This document shows positions 62,866-64,000 of a DNA stretch of 64,000 nt, piece by piece (position 1 is the stretch's first letter; every line of letters begins with the position of its first letter). The notes below the pieces were generated by a model, which did not search any database, had not been told where the DNA came from, and was given only the letters and a program-made list of their open reading frames with translations. Both the position numbers and the translations under genes were made by a program. The stretch comes from an uncultured Flavobacteriaceae bacterium (lineage in GTDB: Bacteria; Bacteroidota; Bacteroidia; Flavobacteriales; Flavobacteriaceae): the NCBI GenBank assembly GCA_943842625.1, contig CALTCK010000012.1, positions 1 through 64,000 on the forward strand. The letters run 5' to 3'.

Positions 62866-63875
62866 ACAATATTGACCTCAGGTTCTATCAAGATTCCAAA
62901 ATCTTGTTTTACTTTAGTCCGTATTTTTTCAGCGAGTTTAAGAATTTCTTTTCCGGAAGCATTACCGTGATTAACAAGAACTAGTGCTTGGTTTTTATGA
63001 ACTCCTGCATCTCCAAAACGTTGACCTTTAAAACCTGATTTTTCAATAAGCCAGCCCGCGGGTATTTTATATTCAAATTCTGATAATTTATAAAAAGGAG
63101 CTGTCGGAAAATTTTTATTAAATTTTTCAAATTCGATATTGTTTATTGTTGGATTCTTAAAAAAACTCCCACTATTTCCAATCTCATTAGGGTTGGGTAA
63201 TTTGGACTCTCTGATTTTAATTATTACTTCTGAAATATCCTTTATTGAAGGAGGGTGAATATTAGAGTTCTCTAATTCTTGTTTGACACTTCCATATTCA
63301 ATTATTGTATGATGATTATTTTTAGTTAGTTTAAAAGTGACATTTGTTATAATGTATTTACCTTTTTTTTGATCTTTAAAAATTGAATTTCGATAAGCAA
63401 ATTGGCATTCTTCTTTAGTAAACTTTTTCTCGGATTGATCTATAATAGACAGGGTGTTGCAGTCTAAAAAAACATCTTTTAGCTCTACGCCATAGGCTCC
63501 AATATTTTGAATAGGTGCTGTTCCTACGTTACCAGGTATAAGCGATAAGTTTTCCACTCCTCCATAATCGTTGTTAATACAATATTGTACAAATTCATGC
63601 CAATTTTCTCCAGCCATCACATTTAAAACAACACTATTTTTATCTTCAGATACAATTTTTATACCTTTTAGATTGATGTGTAGGACTAGGGCTTCTATAT
63701 TTTTTGTTAAAAGCATATTACTTCCACCTCCTAATATAAAAATATCAGGATGAATATTGGATTTAAGTGCTAATTTTAAATCTTCAATAGAACCAATAGA
63801 AGAAAAATACCTAGCGGTAGCTTGAATATTAAAAGTATTGTAATCTTTTAATGATTTATGTTCTTCAATATGCAT
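62862..63875 (-). CDS. murB: UDP-N-acetylenolpyruvoylglucosamine reductase
   Basis: Second step of UDP-MurNAc synthesis for peptidoglycan. The 337-residue FAD enzyme has YNTFNIQATARYF, ILGGGSNML and LSLIPGNVGTAPIQNIGAYG. The catalytic Ser lies in GNSGSFFKNP (about 230) and the last catalytic Glu in IEPEVNIV near the end. The ATG overlaps the upstream aminotransferase stop (TAATG). Confidence 0.97.
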   Translation of the reverse strand: MHIEEHKSLKDYNTFNIQATARYFSSIGSIEDLKLALKSNIHPDIFILGGGSNMLLTKNIEALVLHINLKGIKIVSEDKNSVVLNVMAGENWHEFVQYCINNDYGGVENLSLIPGNVGTAPIQNIGAYGVELKDVFLDCNTLSIIDQSEKKFTKEECQFAYRNSIFKDQKKGKYIITNVTFKLTKNNHHTIIEYGSVKQELENSNIHPPSIKDISEVIIKIRESKLPNPNEIGNSGSFFKNPTINNIEFEKFNKNFPTAPFYKLSEFEYKIPAGWLIEKSGFKGQRFGDAGVHKNQALVLVNHGNASGKEILKLAEKIRTKVKQDFGILIEPEVNIV

Positions 63876-64000
63876 TAATTTCTATAATCTTTCAGGGCTC
63901 GTTTTAAAATTTCAACAGAGCTAATCAAATCTTGTTTTTTCAGTACGTAGGCTATTCTTATTTGATTTAAACCGACTCCATGTGTCGAATAGAAACCAGC
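63875..64000 (-). CDS. PLP-dependent aminotransferase, C-terminal end (partial)
   Basis: The last 41 codons of a gene whose start lies outside the window. The translation AGFYSTHGVGLNQIRIAYVL followed by a helix ending KDYRN matches the C-terminus of class I/II aminotransferases, including the substrate-carboxylate Arg in QIRIAYV. Its stop overlaps the murB start, so the two are coupled. Confidence 0.8.
   Translation of the reverse strand, partial: AGFYSTHGVGLNQIRIAYVLKKQDLISSVEILKRALKDYRN

Overview
The window is a gene-dense, AT-rich bacterial chromosome segment from a member of the Bacteroidetes, very probably a marine member of the Flavobacteriaceae. The evidence is a primary sigma factor without region 1.1, promoters with the TAnnTTTG -7 element in place of Shine-Dalgarno-led units, type IX secretion (T9SS) parts (PorT, the Plug protein, TamL) with T9SS-sorted cargo, DUF6029 and DUF6702 proteins, and a complete Na+-translocating NADH:quinone reductase with its own ApbE. 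The genus cannot be named from the sequence alone. I see no phage, insertion sequence, CRISPR array or defence island. Apart from one decayed gene and one tRNA-like remnant, the window reads as core chromosome.

Layout. 1-7.6 kb: surface lipoprotein, tRNA-Arg with a nearby 3'-end-like remnant, rpe, rpoD, pnp, rpsO, accD, fbaA. 7.6-18.4 kb: tamL with a divergent TrmH-type methyltransferase, porT-ubiE, trkA-trkH for potassium uptake, an aminotransferase-desaturase pair, rsmG. 18.4-24.5 kb: accessory-looking group with a broken Omp28-type T9SS protein, a small T9SS protein, DUF6029, a TlpA thioredoxin and an intact Omp28-type lipoprotein. 24.5-35.2 kb: pruA, the T9SS Plug gene, and divergently the nqrABCDEF operon with a small extra gene and apbE. 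35.2-41.5 kb: gpmI-thioredoxin-map-methyltransferase operon, then a BspA-repeat lipoprotein, a PepE-like peptidase and a VanY-like peptidase. 41.7-45.0 kb: DUF6702 protein, M1 metallopeptidase, TatA. 45.0-52.1 kb: seven-gene operon for kynurenine breakdown, read from a consensus promoter. 52.3-64 kb: secreted vanadium-haloperoxidase-like protein, msrA, coiled-coil/Nif3 pair, lpxK, gap, lipA, ECF sigma factor with glycosyltransferase, a small membrane protein, a fasciclin lipoprotein, murB and the end of an aminotransferase gene.

How the genes fit together. Na+-NQR, ApbE and Trk point to sodium-based bioenergetics. The kynurenine operon covers kynurenine to 3-hydroxyanthranilate and aminocarboxymuconate semialdehyde to 4-oxalocrotonate, but the ring-opening dioxygenase between them is not in the window. 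The most promising places for new biology are: that operon, with an SDR that lacks the usual Tyr/Lys pair and a trailing O-methyltransferase; the Omp28/TlpA/DUF6029 thiol-redox neighbourhood with a doubly broken paralogue; the uncharacterised 120-residue protein between nqrF and apbE; and two proteins whose zinc-ribbon cysteines have all been replaced.
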